Of a stretch of 64,000 nt of DNA, positions 8,583 to 16,516 are shown one piece after another; the first letter of the stretch is position 1, and each line of letters begins with the position of its first letter. The notes below the pieces were generated by a model that was not told the origin of the DNA, ran no database searches, and was given only the letters and a program-made list of their open reading frames with translations. The stretch spans positions 1 to 64,000 of the forward strand of contig CAJUTU010000006.1 in assembly GCA_910589385.1 (NCBI GenBank). Reading direction: 5' to 3'. The DNA comes from an uncultured Lachnospiraceae bacterium. GTDB lineage: Bacteria; Bacillota; Clostridia; Lachnospirales; Lachnospiraceae. The position numbers and the translations under genes are program-made.

Positions 8583-9089
8583 ATTAGCGAGTTAATGATT
8601 AACGAACAGATCAGAGACAAGGAAGTACGTCTGATTGGTGAGGATGGGGAACAGTTAGGAATCATGTCAGCCAGAGATGCTTACAGGATCGCACAGGAGG
8701 CAGAACTTGACCTTGTGAAGATTGCTCCGGGTGCAAAGCCGCCTGTATGTAAGATCATTGATTATGGAAAGTATAAATATGAGCTGACAAGGAAAGAAAA
8801 GGAAGCAAAGAAAAAGCAGAAAATTGTTGAAGTTAAAGAAGTGCGTCTGTCACCGAACATTGATACGAATGACCTGAATACCAAGGTGAACAATGCAAAG
8901 AAGTTCATTATGAAAGGGAATAAGGTAAAAGTGACTTTACGTTTCCGAGGCAGAGAGATGGCGCATGTCCAGCAGAGTAAGCATATTTTAGATGATTTTT
9001 CAAAACTGGTGGGAGATATTGCAGTCATCGAGAAACCAGCAAAGCTGGAGGGTCGGAATATGAGCATGGTTTTAACCGTAAAACGTTAA
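8583..9089 (+). CDS. infC: translation initiation factor IF-3, with ATT start codon
   Basis: IF-3 binds the 30S subunit, checks the start codon and keeps subunits apart. The protein shows the N-terminal NEQIRDKEVRLIG domain, the lysine-rich linker (KEKEAKKKQK) and the C-terminal domain ending in the usual MVLTVKR. I place the start at ATT 8583 (I-S-E-L-M-INEQ, 168 residues): GGAGG at 8569-8573 is 9 nt from this ATT but 21 nt from the ATG at 8595. Rare AUU starts are typical of infC and let IF-3 repress its own translation. It is the first gene of infC-rpmI-rplT, behind an attenuator leader. The alternative, 164 residues from the ATG, is less likely. Confidence 0.95.
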   Translation: MSELMINEQIRDKEVRLIGEDGEQLGIMSARDAYRIAQEAELDLVKIAPGAKPPVCKIIDYGKYKYELTRKEKEAKKKQKIVEVKEVRLSPNIDTNDLNTKVNNAKKFIMKGNKVKVTLRFRGREMAHVQQSKHILDDFSKLVGDIAVIEKPAKLEGRNMSMVLTVKR

Positions 9090-9218
9090 AAATAAATCCG
9101 CTGTTGACTGACCGTATGCATGGGGATTTTTACATATAGAGGAAATCTCTCAGTGTAAAATCAAAGCATTTGCGGTGATAGTCCGGCAAGACAAGCACAA
9201 TAAAGGAGGAAGATTATT

Positions 9219-9416
9219 ATGCCAAAAATTAAAACAAATAGAGCGGCAGCAAAGCGCTTCAAAAAGACGGGTACAGGAAAGCTGAAAAGAAATAAAGCTT
9301 ACAAGAGCCATATCTTAACCAAGAAGACAACAAAGAGAAAGAGAAATCTCAGGAAGTCTACAATTACAGATGCTACTAATGTAAAGAATATGAAGAAAGT
9401 ATTACCATATCTGTAA
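9219..9416 (+). CDS. rpmI: 50S ribosomal protein L35
   Basis: This 65-residue, very basic protein has the typical L35 start (PKIKTNRAAAKRFKKTGTGK) and length. It is part of the large ribosomal subunit. AAAGGAGG lies upstream of ATG 9219. It is the middle gene of infC-rpmI-rplT; the 129-nt gap after infC carries no clear signal. Confidence 0.98.
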   Translation: MPKIKTNRAAAKRFKKTGTGKLKRNKAYKSHILTKKTTKRKRNLRKSTITDATNVKNMKKVLPYL

Positions 9417-9446
9417 GATTTGGATTCAGAGAAGGAGGACTAAGAA

Positions 9447-9803
9447 ATGGCAAGAATTAAAGGCGGAATGAACGCAAGAAAGAAGCATAATAGAGTATTG
9501 AAGCTGGCGAAAGGATACAGGGGAGCACGTTCCAAGCAGTATAGAGTAGCTAAGCAGTCCGTTATGAGAGCATTGACATCTTCTTATGCTGGAAGAAAGC
9601 AGCGTAAGCGTCAGATGCGCCAGCTTTGGATTGCGCGTATCAATGCAGCAGCAAGAATGAATGGCCTGTCTTATAGCAAGTTCATGCATGGTTTGAAGTT
9701 GGCCGATGTGAATATGAACAGAAAGATGCTTGCTGAATTAGCAGTGAGTGACAAAGAGGGATTTGCAACTCTGGCACAATTGGCGAAAGAAAAAATTGCA
9801 TAA
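9447..9803 (+). CDS. rplT: 50S ribosomal protein L20
   Basis: This 118-residue protein matches L20 throughout (MARIKGGMNARKKHNRVLKL, then RQLWIARINAAARMNGLSYS). L20 is needed for early assembly of the large subunit and, in Bacillus, represses this operon by binding the leader RNA. The ribosome binding site is GGAGG just before ATG 9447. A strong terminator follows. Confidence 0.98.
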   Translation: MARIKGGMNARKKHNRVLKLAKGYRGARSKQYRVAKQSVMRALTSSYAGRKQRKRQMRQLWIARINAAARMNGLSYSKFMHGLKLADVNMNRKMLAELAVSDKEGFATLAQLAKEKIA

Positions 9804-9848
9804 TGATGCATCACATAAAAAGGGGCTGTCGGGAAATGGATAGTTCTA

Positions 9849-9895
9849 ATACAAGGAGGGAGTGGCTTGAAATAAGTCACTCCCTCCTTGTATTT
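9849..9895 (+). terminator. terminator of the infC-rpmI-rplT operon
   Basis: A 16-bp perfect stem, ATACAAGGAGGGAGTG at 9849-9864 with CACTCCCTCCTTGTAT at 9879-9894, is followed by T residues. The right arm overlaps the beginning of the Uma2 remnant. Confidence 0.9.
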
Positions 9896-10253
9896 TTCAA
9901 AAAAGCCTGGAATGCTTGTCCTAAATAAAGATGACCGGAACTATGTTGAGCCTGATATTTCGGTTATATGCGATAAAGATAAGATAAATGAAAAAGGCTG
10001 CAACGGTGCGTCTGACTGGGTGATCGAGATAATCTCTCCCGTCGATCCACAAAGAGATTATGGCATTAAACTCTTCAAATACCGTACTGCTCATGTCCGC
10101 GAGTACTGGATTGTAAACCTACAGAAAAGTACGATTACCGTTTTTGGCTTTGAGCAGGAAAAGCGCTCTAATCAATACAGCTGGGATGATGATATTCCAG
10201 TATGTATATATGAAGATTTTACTCTTAATATTAATAAATTGCTACAAAAATAG
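9888..10253 (+). pseudogene. 5'-truncated Uma2 family (DUF820) endonuclease-like gene
   Basis: The frame gives up to 121 residues, while complete Uma2 proteins have about 180-190. The C-terminal PD-(D/E)XK fold is kept: VEPDISVICD, then DWVIEIISP and KLFKYRTAHVREYWIVN, so the probable catalytic residues survive. The N-terminal third is missing. The first possible start (TTG 9888) lies inside the right arm of the rplT terminator, and the first ATG is at 9912 with no good ribosome binding site. I read it as a remnant joined to this site by a deletion or rearrangement. Uma2 function in bacteria is unproven. Confidence 0.7.
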
Positions 10254-10254
10254 A

Positions 10255-10285
10255 AAAAACCGTTCCTGCGCCAAAAACGGTTTTC
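10255..10285 (+). terminator. hairpin after the Uma2 remnant
   Basis: AAAACCGTT and AACGGTTTT form a 9-bp stem directly after the stop codon of the remnant. It is probably the original terminator of the full gene. Confidence 0.6.
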
Positions 10286-10428
10286 AGATACATCCAAAAG
10301 ATGTACAATCAAATTTAGATTTTCAGAATATTCTGTGAATTACTTGCAAAAATGGATCTGAGAAGCCGCATAAGCAGAGGGCTCCCAGAGGGTATCGTAG
10401 AAATGAAGTAAGCCCGATATAAGGCATT

Positions 10429-10468
10429 AAAAAATAGCATCCATACCCTAAGAAGCTGGATGCTATTT
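10429..10468 (-). terminator. probable terminator of tRNA-Leu (minus strand)
   Basis: AAATAGCATCCA (10432-10443) and TGGATGCTATTT (10457-10468) are perfectly complementary. On the minus strand the stem is followed by a run of T (A at 10429-10434 on the + strand), so it can end the tRNA transcript. The remaining DNA between 10254 and 11010, outside the tRNA and its promoter, shows no gene I can support. Confidence 0.55.
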
Positions 10469-10663
10469 CTGCATAGTGTTTAATATATTTTCTAAAATAA
10501 GAATTCGCACCAGCAGGCAGAGATGTGGTTGTTGATGTTACTTGTAATGTAGGGGCGGCAGATAAATTTTTTGAGTTTGCCTCTTTTTTGCCCTTCTTTC
10601 AACTGAAAGAATAAAAAAATACCAGAACTCATACAAAATAGGGATTCCAGTATTTTAATTCAA

Positions 10664-10747
10664 TGCGGAAGATGGGACTTGAACCCACACAGCTCGAAAG
10701 CTACAAGATCCTTAGTCTTGCTCGTCTGCCAGTTCCGACACTTCCGC
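10664..10747 (-). tRNA. tRNA-Leu, anticodon AAG
   Basis: On the minus strand an 84-nt class II tRNA can be folded. The acceptor arms GCGGAAG and CTTCCGC pair fully, with discriminator A at 10664. There is a long variable arm (GTAGCTTTCGAGCTGT), a T-loop GTTCAAGTC, and the anticodon loop CTAAGGA at 10709-10715 with anticodon AAG at 10711-10713. CCA is not encoded. Adenosine at position 34 would be edited to inosine by TadA-type deaminase, allowing it to read CUU, CUC and CUA. Bacteria normally use GAG for this leucine box, so this is a less common choice. Confidence 0.93.
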
Positions 10748-10777
10748 ATTCGCTGCCTTACGACAACCACGAAATAT

Positions 10778-10806
10778 ATCATACTATTTTCAACAAAGAT
10801 TGTCAA
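10778..10806 (-). promoter_or_regulatory. promoter of tRNA-Leu
   Basis: On the minus strand: TTGACA (10801-10806 on the + strand reads TGTCAA), a 17-nt spacer and TATGAT (10778-10783). It lies 30 nt before the tRNA, a fitting distance. Confidence 0.8.
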
Positions 10807-11010
10807 CTGTTTTTTTTAGTTTTTTAACATAAAAACTTGATACATTTTACTATTTTTTGAAGAAAGTATTTCTTTAAGAGATTTCGCACTAAATAATTGG
10901 GTATAACTATTTTGTATATAAAACACCTGTTTGAGAGTATTTGCATACATTATACACGGGTAGCACAAAAGGAGATATCCGATAAAATAAAACTAATGGA
11001 GGAATAAATT

Positions 11011-11418
11011 ATGGTGCGTAATCGAGTAAAAGAACTTCGGAAGGAAAGAAACCTGCGTCAGGAAGAACTTGCATCCAGGGTTAATATATCACAACAGACG
11101 GTCAGCCGCATTGAAAATGGGGAGAATGCTCTTGCGGCCGATGTTTTAATTGCACTTTCCAAATATTTTGGCGTTTCGGTGGATTATATCCTTTGCCTTA
11201 CAGATTCACGGCGGGGAGGAGAAAGCCAGATAGAGTTTAACGAGATTTTGGAGAGGAATTATAGTCTTTGCCGTAGATACGAGCAATTAGAACGTAAAAA
11301 TCAGGAATTGATCTTTCATTTGACAGAGGAATTGGAAAGTGGCGAGCGCTTGAAAGAGAAGTTCATGAAGAAGAAGTCTGCAAATAAAACCGTGCAGGCG
11401 GAAACGCCGGAATCATGA
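11011..11418 (+). CDS. XRE family helix-turn-helix regulator
   Basis: This 135-residue protein has an N-terminal Cro/CI-type HTH (residues 5-60; RKERNLRQEELASRVNISQQ followed by TVSRIENGE) and a charged C-terminal helix, perhaps a coiled coil (residues 80-120). GGAGGA lies 9 nt before ATG 11011. It is a single gene between the tRNA and a terminator. There is no phage gene or partner toxin nearby, so its targets are unknown. The position beside a tRNA and a gene remnant could mark an old integration site, but there is no further proof. Confidence 0.85.
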   Translation: MVRNRVKELRKERNLRQEELASRVNISQQTVSRIENGENALAADVLIALSKYFGVSVDYILCLTDSRRGGESQIEFNEILERNYSLCRRYEQLERKNQELIFHLTEELESGERLKEKFMKKKSANKTVQAETPES

Positions 11419-11500
11419 GATAAGCAGCCGGGCAAGCATAAAAGGCGGTGAAAAGAGAGAGAATAATGAAGTTATATATAGAGAGAAAGCAATTATATTT

Positions 11501-11540
11501 AAAAGGTGTCTGTTAATTTCAGGCATCTTTTGTTTTTTTT
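11501..11540 (+). terminator. terminator after the XRE gene
   Basis: AAAGGTGTCTG and CAGGCATCTTT pair with G-U pairs allowed over 11 bp around a TTAATTT loop, and T-runs follow. Confidence 0.7.
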
Positions 11541-11561
11541 GTGATTTATTCTAATTATTAT

Positions 11562-11590
11562 TTGCGTATGTATGATGTTTTTGTTAGAAT
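11562..11590 (+). promoter_or_regulatory. promoter of the nucleotidyltransferase-kinase pair
   Basis: TTGCGT at 11562-11567, a 17-nt spacer and TAGAAT at 11585-11590, about 90 nt before the ATG. Confidence 0.55.
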
Positions 11591-11680
11591 AAAATAAATT
11601 GGAAGAACTATTCAAAATCAAGGATAGTGTCAAGTAATGAATGAAAACAGAGTCAAAAAATCAAGATTGGGGGAAAAAAG

Positions 11681-12625
11681 ATGCAGAAACCAGTATTAGT
11701 GATCATGGCGGCAGGAATGGGAAGCCGTTATGGCGGATTAAAACAGATTGATCCCGTGGATGAGCAAGGGCATATCATTATGGATTTTTCCATTTATGAT
11801 GCAAAGAAAGCCGGATTTGAGAAGGTTGTGTTTATCATAAAAAAGGAGAATGAAAAAGATTTCCGTGAAGCGATTGGAAGCCGGGTAGAGCCGTATATGG
11901 AAACGGCTTATGTCTTTCAGGATCTTTTGAATATACCAGAAGGGTTTGCCGTACCTGAAGGGCGCGTAAAGCCATGGGGGACAGCACATGCGGTGTTGAG
12001 TGCAATCGATGAGGTGGACGGGCCGTTTGCGGTGATCAATGCAGATGATTATTATGGAAGGGACGCGTTTCAAAAAATTTTTGATTATCTTTCAAACCAT
12101 GAGGACGATCAGAAATACCGTTATGTGATGGTCGGTTATCAGTTGAAAAATACGGTGACAGACAATGGGCATGTGGCACGCGGGATTTGTGAAATAAATG
12201 AAGCAGGAGAGCTGATAGAGGTAGTAGAACGCACAAGGATTGAAAAGAGAGACGGCGGCATCGCATATACTGAGGATGATGGCGAAGCCTGGAATTATAT
12301 ATCCGGCGAGAAGTTGGTTTCCATGAATATGTGGGGATTTACAAGAAGCTTCCTGGATGAGATCCAGGCAGGATTTCTAGCCTTTTTAGAAAAGGGGCTC
12401 CGGGAAAATCCGTTGAAATGTGAGTATTTTCTTCCAAGCGTGGTCAGCAGGCTCTTGGAGGAAGGAAAGGCATCGGTCAAAGTTCTTTCTACAGCAGATA
12501 AATGGTATGGTGTGACTTATAAGGAAGATAAACCAGTGGTTACCGCGGCTATGCAGAGGCTGAAGGATGTCGGCACATATCCAGAGAGATTATGGGAGGA
12601 GGCATGGCAGGATGGAAAAATGTAA
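11681..12625 (+). CDS. sugar-phosphate nucleotidyltransferase
   Basis: This 314-residue protein opens with the GT-A type nucleotide-binding loop MAAGMGSRYGGLKQIDPVD and carries NADDYYGRDAF, the metal-binding acidic segment. The family joins a sugar 1-phosphate to a nucleoside triphosphate. The next gene encodes a NahK-like N-acetylhexosamine 1-kinase and overlaps it by 14 nt, so the likely substrates are GlcNAc-1-P or GalNAc-1-P, giving UDP-HexNAc. That assignment rests on context. The sequence departs from GlmU (no left-handed helix domain) and from GalU. GGGGGAAA precedes ATG 11681. Confidence 0.82.
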   Translation: MQKPVLVIMAAGMGSRYGGLKQIDPVDEQGHIIMDFSIYDAKKAGFEKVVFIIKKENEKDFREAIGSRVEPYMETAYVFQDLLNIPEGFAVPEGRVKPWGTAHAVLSAIDEVDGPFAVINADDYYGRDAFQKIFDYLSNHEDDQKYRYVMVGYQLKNTVTDNGHVARGICEINEAGELIEVVERTRIEKRDGGIAYTEDDGEAWNYISGEKLVSMNMWGFTRSFLDEIQAGFLAFLEKGLRENPLKCEYFLPSVVSRLLEEGKASVKVLSTADKWYGVTYKEDKPVVTAAMQRLKDVGTYPERLWEEAWQDGKM

Positions 12626-13706
12626 AGGAAAAGATGAGGCAATCGAGAATTTTAGGTTTACCGGTAAATTGGTCTCACATTGCATATATGGAAGCGGACA
12701 TATCAATGACACTTTTCTGCTCACTTTTGAAGACGGGCAGGGCAGGCAGAGCAAGAAAATCTTACAGCGTATGAATAAAGATATTTTCGCCAGGCCGGTG
12801 GAATTGATGGATAATATCGTGAATGTGACTACATACCTTCGGGAACGGATTCTGGAGAATGGGGGCGACCCGGACAGAGAAACGCTGAATGTGATTCCTG
12901 CTCTGGACGGAAAGCCTTATTATGTGGATTCAGAAGGAGAGTACTGGCGTGCATACCAGTTTATTGTGGGGGCTTCCTGTTATGATCAGGTAGAGAAACC
13001 AGAAGATTTTTACCAAAGTGCGGTTTCTTTTGGGAATTTTCAAAAGCTGCTGGCAGATTTCCCGGCAGACACTCTACATGAAACAATTCCGGGATTCCAT
13101 GATACGGCTGCCCGGTTCGCGGCATTGAAACGGGCTGTAGAGAAAGATATCTGCGGGCGTGCGGCATCTGTAAAAGAAGAGATCGCATTTGCATATGCAC
13201 ATGAAGGGCTTGGAGATATACTGGGTGTTCAAGAGCTGCCCCTTCGGGTAACCCATAATGACACGAAGCTGAATAATATCATGATAGATGATGCCACAGG
13301 TAAAGGCATCTGTGTGATAGATCTGGATACGGTCATGCCAGGGCTTGCAGTCAATGATTTTGGAGATTCCATCCGGTTTGGGGCGAGTACTGCCGTAGAA
13401 GATGAGACGGATTTAAGCAAGGTGCATTGTGATATGGATTTATTTGAGATTTACACAAAAGGTTTTATTGAGGGATGCAAAGGAAGCCTGACTGCAAAGG
13501 AGCTGGAGATGCTGCCTATGGGGGCAAAAGTGATGACTTTTGAGTGTGGGATCCGTTTTCTTGCAGACTATCTGGAGGGAGATCATTATTTTAAGATCCA
13601 TAGAGAAGGCCAGAATCTGGATCGCTGCAGGACACAGTTCAGGCTGGTAGAAGACATGGAAAAGAAATGGGATATTATGAGAGAGATTGTCAGAAAATAT
13701 AGTTGA
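12612..13706 (+). CDS. nahK: N-acetylhexosamine 1-kinase (NahK-like)
   Basis: This 364-residue aminoglycoside-phosphotransferase-fold kinase closely follows Bifidobacterium NahK/LnpB. Shared segments include YGSGHINDTFLL, ILQRMNKDIF, the catalytic loop RVTHNDTKLNNIM, the metal site IDLDTVMPG and DFGDSIRFGAS, and the C-terminal ECGIRFLADYLEGD. NahK phosphorylates GlcNAc or GalNAc at C1 with ATP. In Bifidobacterium it works after lacto-N-biose phosphorylase; no phosphorylase gene lies in this window. I chose ATG 12612, 11 nt after GGAGGAGG at 12593-12600; the longer frame from 12567 would overlap the previous gene by 59 nt. Together with the nucleotidyltransferase it forms a salvage route from free HexNAc to UDP-HexNAc. 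Confidence 0.88.
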   Translation: MEKCKGKDEAIENFRFTGKLVSHCIYGSGHINDTFLLTFEDGQGRQSKKILQRMNKDIFARPVELMDNIVNVTTYLRERILENGGDPDRETLNVIPALDGKPYYVDSEGEYWRAYQFIVGASCYDQVEKPEDFYQSAVSFGNFQKLLADFPADTLHETIPGFHDTAARFAALKRAVEKDICGRAASVKEEIAFAYAHEGLGDILGVQELPLRVTHNDTKLNNIMIDDATGKGICVIDLDTVMPGLAVNDFGDSIRFGASTAVEDETDLSKVHCDMDLFEIYTKGFIEGCKGSLTAKELEMLPMGAKVMTFECGIRFLADYLEGDHYFKIHREGQNLDRCRTQFRLVEDMEKKWDIMREIVRKYS

Positions 13707-13778
13707 CAAAAACGATATATTCTACTAAAAGTGACAGAATATTTACAGGAAAAAACAAAATCAAGGAGGATGAAAAAG

Positions 13779-15317
13779 ATGCTGGAAAAAGTGGACCTGT
13801 CAAAAAAGATGTCAAAGGAAGAATATAAAGAGAAGATGCCGGCATTAGAAAGCAGGCTGGGCGAACTGCAGAGGCAGTGTAAAAGCCTTGGTATTCCGGT
13901 CATGATCGTATTTGAAGGCTTTGGCGCCGCAGGCAAAGGACTGCAGATCGGAAAACTGATCCAGAGCCTGGACCCTCGTGGATTTGAAGTACATGCGGTC
14001 AAGCGGGAGTCGGAGGAAGAAAAAATGCATCCGTTTATGTGGAGGTTTTGGACAAAGACACCAGCAAAGGGGAGGATCGCTATATTTGATGGAAGCTGGT
14101 ATCGCAAAGTGCTGATCGACCGGTTTGAAAAAAATACGAAGAAAGCCGAACTTTCTGACACATATCATTCGATTTGTTCCTTTGAAAAGCAACTGGCAGA
14201 AGATGGAAATGTGATCGTAAAACTGCTTTTAGATATCAGCAAAAAAGAGCAGAAAAAGCGATTTAAAAAGCTGCAGAAAAATAAGGAGACTGCATGGCGG
14301 GTAAGTGAAGGTGATTTGGAGCGGAACAAGCATTTTGAAGAATATCAGTCTATTATGGAAGAAATGCTGCAAAAGACAGACACGGATTATGCGCCGTGGA
14401 CGGTTGTAGAGGCTATGGATAAGCGTTATGCGACAGTCAAGATTTATTCCGCAGTTATCAAAGCGATGGCAGAGCAGATTGAAAAGGTGCAGCAGGAGAA
14501 AGCAAAAGAGCAGGCTGTCAAAGCAATTCAAGAAAAGGATGGAAACGAAGGGATATCCACGGTAGCACAGGAGGCGGCAAAATATGTGAATGACCTGCAG
14601 GAATCTATTCTTTCAAATGCGGATCTGTCTTTAAGCTATACCAAAGAAGAGTATAAGGAAAAACTGAAAAAGCTGCAGAAAAGAATGGAAATTTTACATG
14701 GAGAATTGTATCGGCGGAGAATTCCGGTGGTGTTAGGGTTTGAAGGCTGGGATGCAGGCGGTAAAGGCGGCGCGATCAAACGTCTGACAGAAAAAATGGA
14801 TTCCCGTGGTTATGTGGTGAATCCGACAGCTTCACCAAATGATATTGAGAAAGCACATCATTATCTCTGGAGATTCTGGCGTGCGATGCCAAAGGACGGG
14901 CATGTCGCCATTTTTGACCGGACATGGTATGGACGTGTTATGGTAGAAAGGATCGAAGGCTTCTGTACAAAGCAGGAATGGCAGAGGGCCTATAAAGAAA
15001 TGAACGATATGGAGAAGGATTTAGCAGATTCCGGTGCTATTGTGATGAAGTTCTGGATGCAGATTGACAAGGATGAACAGGAACGTCGCTTTAAGGCGCG
15101 CCAGGAAAATCCAGAAAAGCAGTGGAAGATAACAGATGAAGACTGGCGGAACCGGGAAAAGTGGGATCAGTATGAGGATGCAGTCAATGAAATGCTGCTG
15201 CGGACATCTACCGAATATGCTCCATGGGTTGTGGTAGAAGGCAATTGCAAATATTATGCCAGAGTAAAGGTGCTCGAAACAGTAGTGGATGCGATTGAGA
15301 AGCGGCTCAAAGAATAA
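13779..15317 (+). CDS. pap: polyphosphate:AMP phosphotransferase, two PPK2 domains
   Basis: This 512-residue protein has two PPK2 domains. The C-terminal one (from about residue 300) keeps Walker A EGWDAGGKGG, the lid arginine region and Walker B IFDRTWYGRV. The N-terminal one (about residues 15-230) has EGFGAAGKGL, losing the conserved Asp of Walker A, and IFDGSWYRKV, where Arg of FDR is Gly. So the second half is probably catalytic and the first structural, as described for PAP enzymes, which convert AMP plus polyphosphate to ADP. The ATG at 13779 has AAGGAGG 9 nt upstream; the GTG at 13731 and the ATG at 13770 are less likely. It follows nahK closely. Confidence 0.88.
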   Translation: MLEKVDLSKKMSKEEYKEKMPALESRLGELQRQCKSLGIPVMIVFEGFGAAGKGLQIGKLIQSLDPRGFEVHAVKRESEEEKMHPFMWRFWTKTPAKGRIAIFDGSWYRKVLIDRFEKNTKKAELSDTYHSICSFEKQLAEDGNVIVKLLLDISKKEQKKRFKKLQKNKETAWRVSEGDLERNKHFEEYQSIMEEMLQKTDTDYAPWTVVEAMDKRYATVKIYSAVIKAMAEQIEKVQQEKAKEQAVKAIQEKDGNEGISTVAQEAAKYVNDLQESILSNADLSLSYTKEEYKEKLKKLQKRMEILHGELYRRRIPVVLGFEGWDAGGKGGAIKRLTEKMDSRGYVVNPTASPNDIEKAHHYLWRFWRAMPKDGHVAIFDRTWYGRVMVERIEGFCTKQEWQRAYKEMNDMEKDLADSGAIVMKFWMQIDKDEQERRFKARQENPEKQWKITDEDWRNREKWDQYEDAVNEMLLRTSTEYAPWVVVEGNCKYYARVKVLETVVDAIEKRLKE

Positions 15318-15416
15318 ATCGCTGTGGGATTGCGATAAAAAGAAGGAAAATCTTGGCAGGTTTTGAATATAATAATAGTAGAGCGTGTTTGCATTTATGG
15401 AAGAGGGAACATACAA

Positions 15417-16418
15417 ATGAGGATCAGAGAGCAGCTGGAAGAGAGGGAACTGGAGTATTTAAGTCCATATGCGACATTGAGCAGAAATTCAAAGGGGCGT
15501 GACCGGGAAGAACCGGAATGTGATATCCGTCCAGTATTCCAGCGGGATAGAGACCGTATTTTACATTGTAAGGCATTTCGGCGTATGAAGCAGAAAACCC
15601 AGGTTTTCCTCCAGCCAAAAGGGGATCATTACCGGACCAGGCTGACACATACACTGGAGGTGTCACAGAATGCCCGTACGATTGCAAAGGCTTTGCGTCT
15701 GAACGAGGATCTGGTGGAGGCCATAGCCCTGGGACATGACCTGGGGCATCCGCCTTTTGGCCATGCAGGGGAGAGGGCATTGAATATGGTGTTTGGATTT
15801 GCGCACAACAAGCAGAGCGTCCGTGTTGTGGAATGTATTGAAAGGCAGGGGGCGGGACTGAATCTGACATGGGAGGTGCGGGACGGTATCTTAAACCATA
15901 AAACAGCAGGATCTCCACATACGCTGGAAGGACAGGTGCTGCGCCTGTCAGATAAGATTGCCTATATACACCATGACATTGACGATGCCATGCGGGGAGG
16001 GATTCTTACAGAGGAAGAGATCCCGAAGGAAATTCGCAACACCTTGGGGAATTCCGGGAAACGCAGGCTGGATACGATGGTACATGATGTGATCGTCCAT
16101 AGTATGGACAGGCCAAAGATCAAGATGTCTGAAGAAGTCAGCGGGGCGATGGCAGATTTGCGGAACTTTATGTTTTCCCATGTATATATGAATCCCAATG
16201 CAAAAGGAGAGGAGGATAAGGCGATCCAACTGGTACATCAGCTCTATGAATATTATATCCGGCATCTGGAGCTGCTGCCGGAGCAGTTCCTGCGTGCCAT
16301 AGAACTGCCGGGAAACTGCCGGGAGCAGATTGTGTGCGACTACATCGCGGGAATGACAGATAATTATGCAGTAAAGAAATATGAAGAATATTTTATGCCG
16401 GAGGCATGGACGAATTAA
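15417..16418 (+). CDS. dGTP triphosphohydrolase-like HD domain protein
   Basis: This 333-residue protein shows the dGTPase/HD plan: FRRMKQKTQVF, HTLEVSQNART, then HDLGHPPFGHAGE with the metal-binding HD pair, and SDKIAYIHHDIDDA. Members hydrolyse dNTPs to deoxynucleoside and triphosphate. In many Clostridia this gene lies just before dnaG, as here. I chose ATG 15417 (MRIREQLEERELEYL, the common start of the family) over the upstream TTG at 15363. Exact nucleotide preference cannot be read from the sequence. Confidence 0.9.
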   Translation: MRIREQLEERELEYLSPYATLSRNSKGRDREEPECDIRPVFQRDRDRILHCKAFRRMKQKTQVFLQPKGDHYRTRLTHTLEVSQNARTIAKALRLNEDLVEAIALGHDLGHPPFGHAGERALNMVFGFAHNKQSVRVVECIERQGAGLNLTWEVRDGILNHKTAGSPHTLEGQVLRLSDKIAYIHHDIDDAMRGGILTEEEIPKEIRNTLGNSGKRRLDTMVHDVIVHSMDRPKIKMSEEVSGAMADLRNFMFSHVYMNPNAKGEEDKAIQLVHQLYEYYIRHLELLPEQFLRAIELPGNCREQIVCDYIAGMTDNYAVKKYEEYFMPEAWTN

Positions 16419-16516
16419 AGAATAGATATTTTCTTGCATATCTTGAAAAGGAAATTAAAAACTTTTGTCGAATATAGTATATAGGGGATATTAGGGAGCA
16501 TTTTTTGGAGGCAGGG

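Noticed and set aside
10144..10338. 64-residue frame overlapping the Uma2 remnant
   Set aside because: It is out of frame with the recognisable Uma2 segment and crosses its terminator hairpin.
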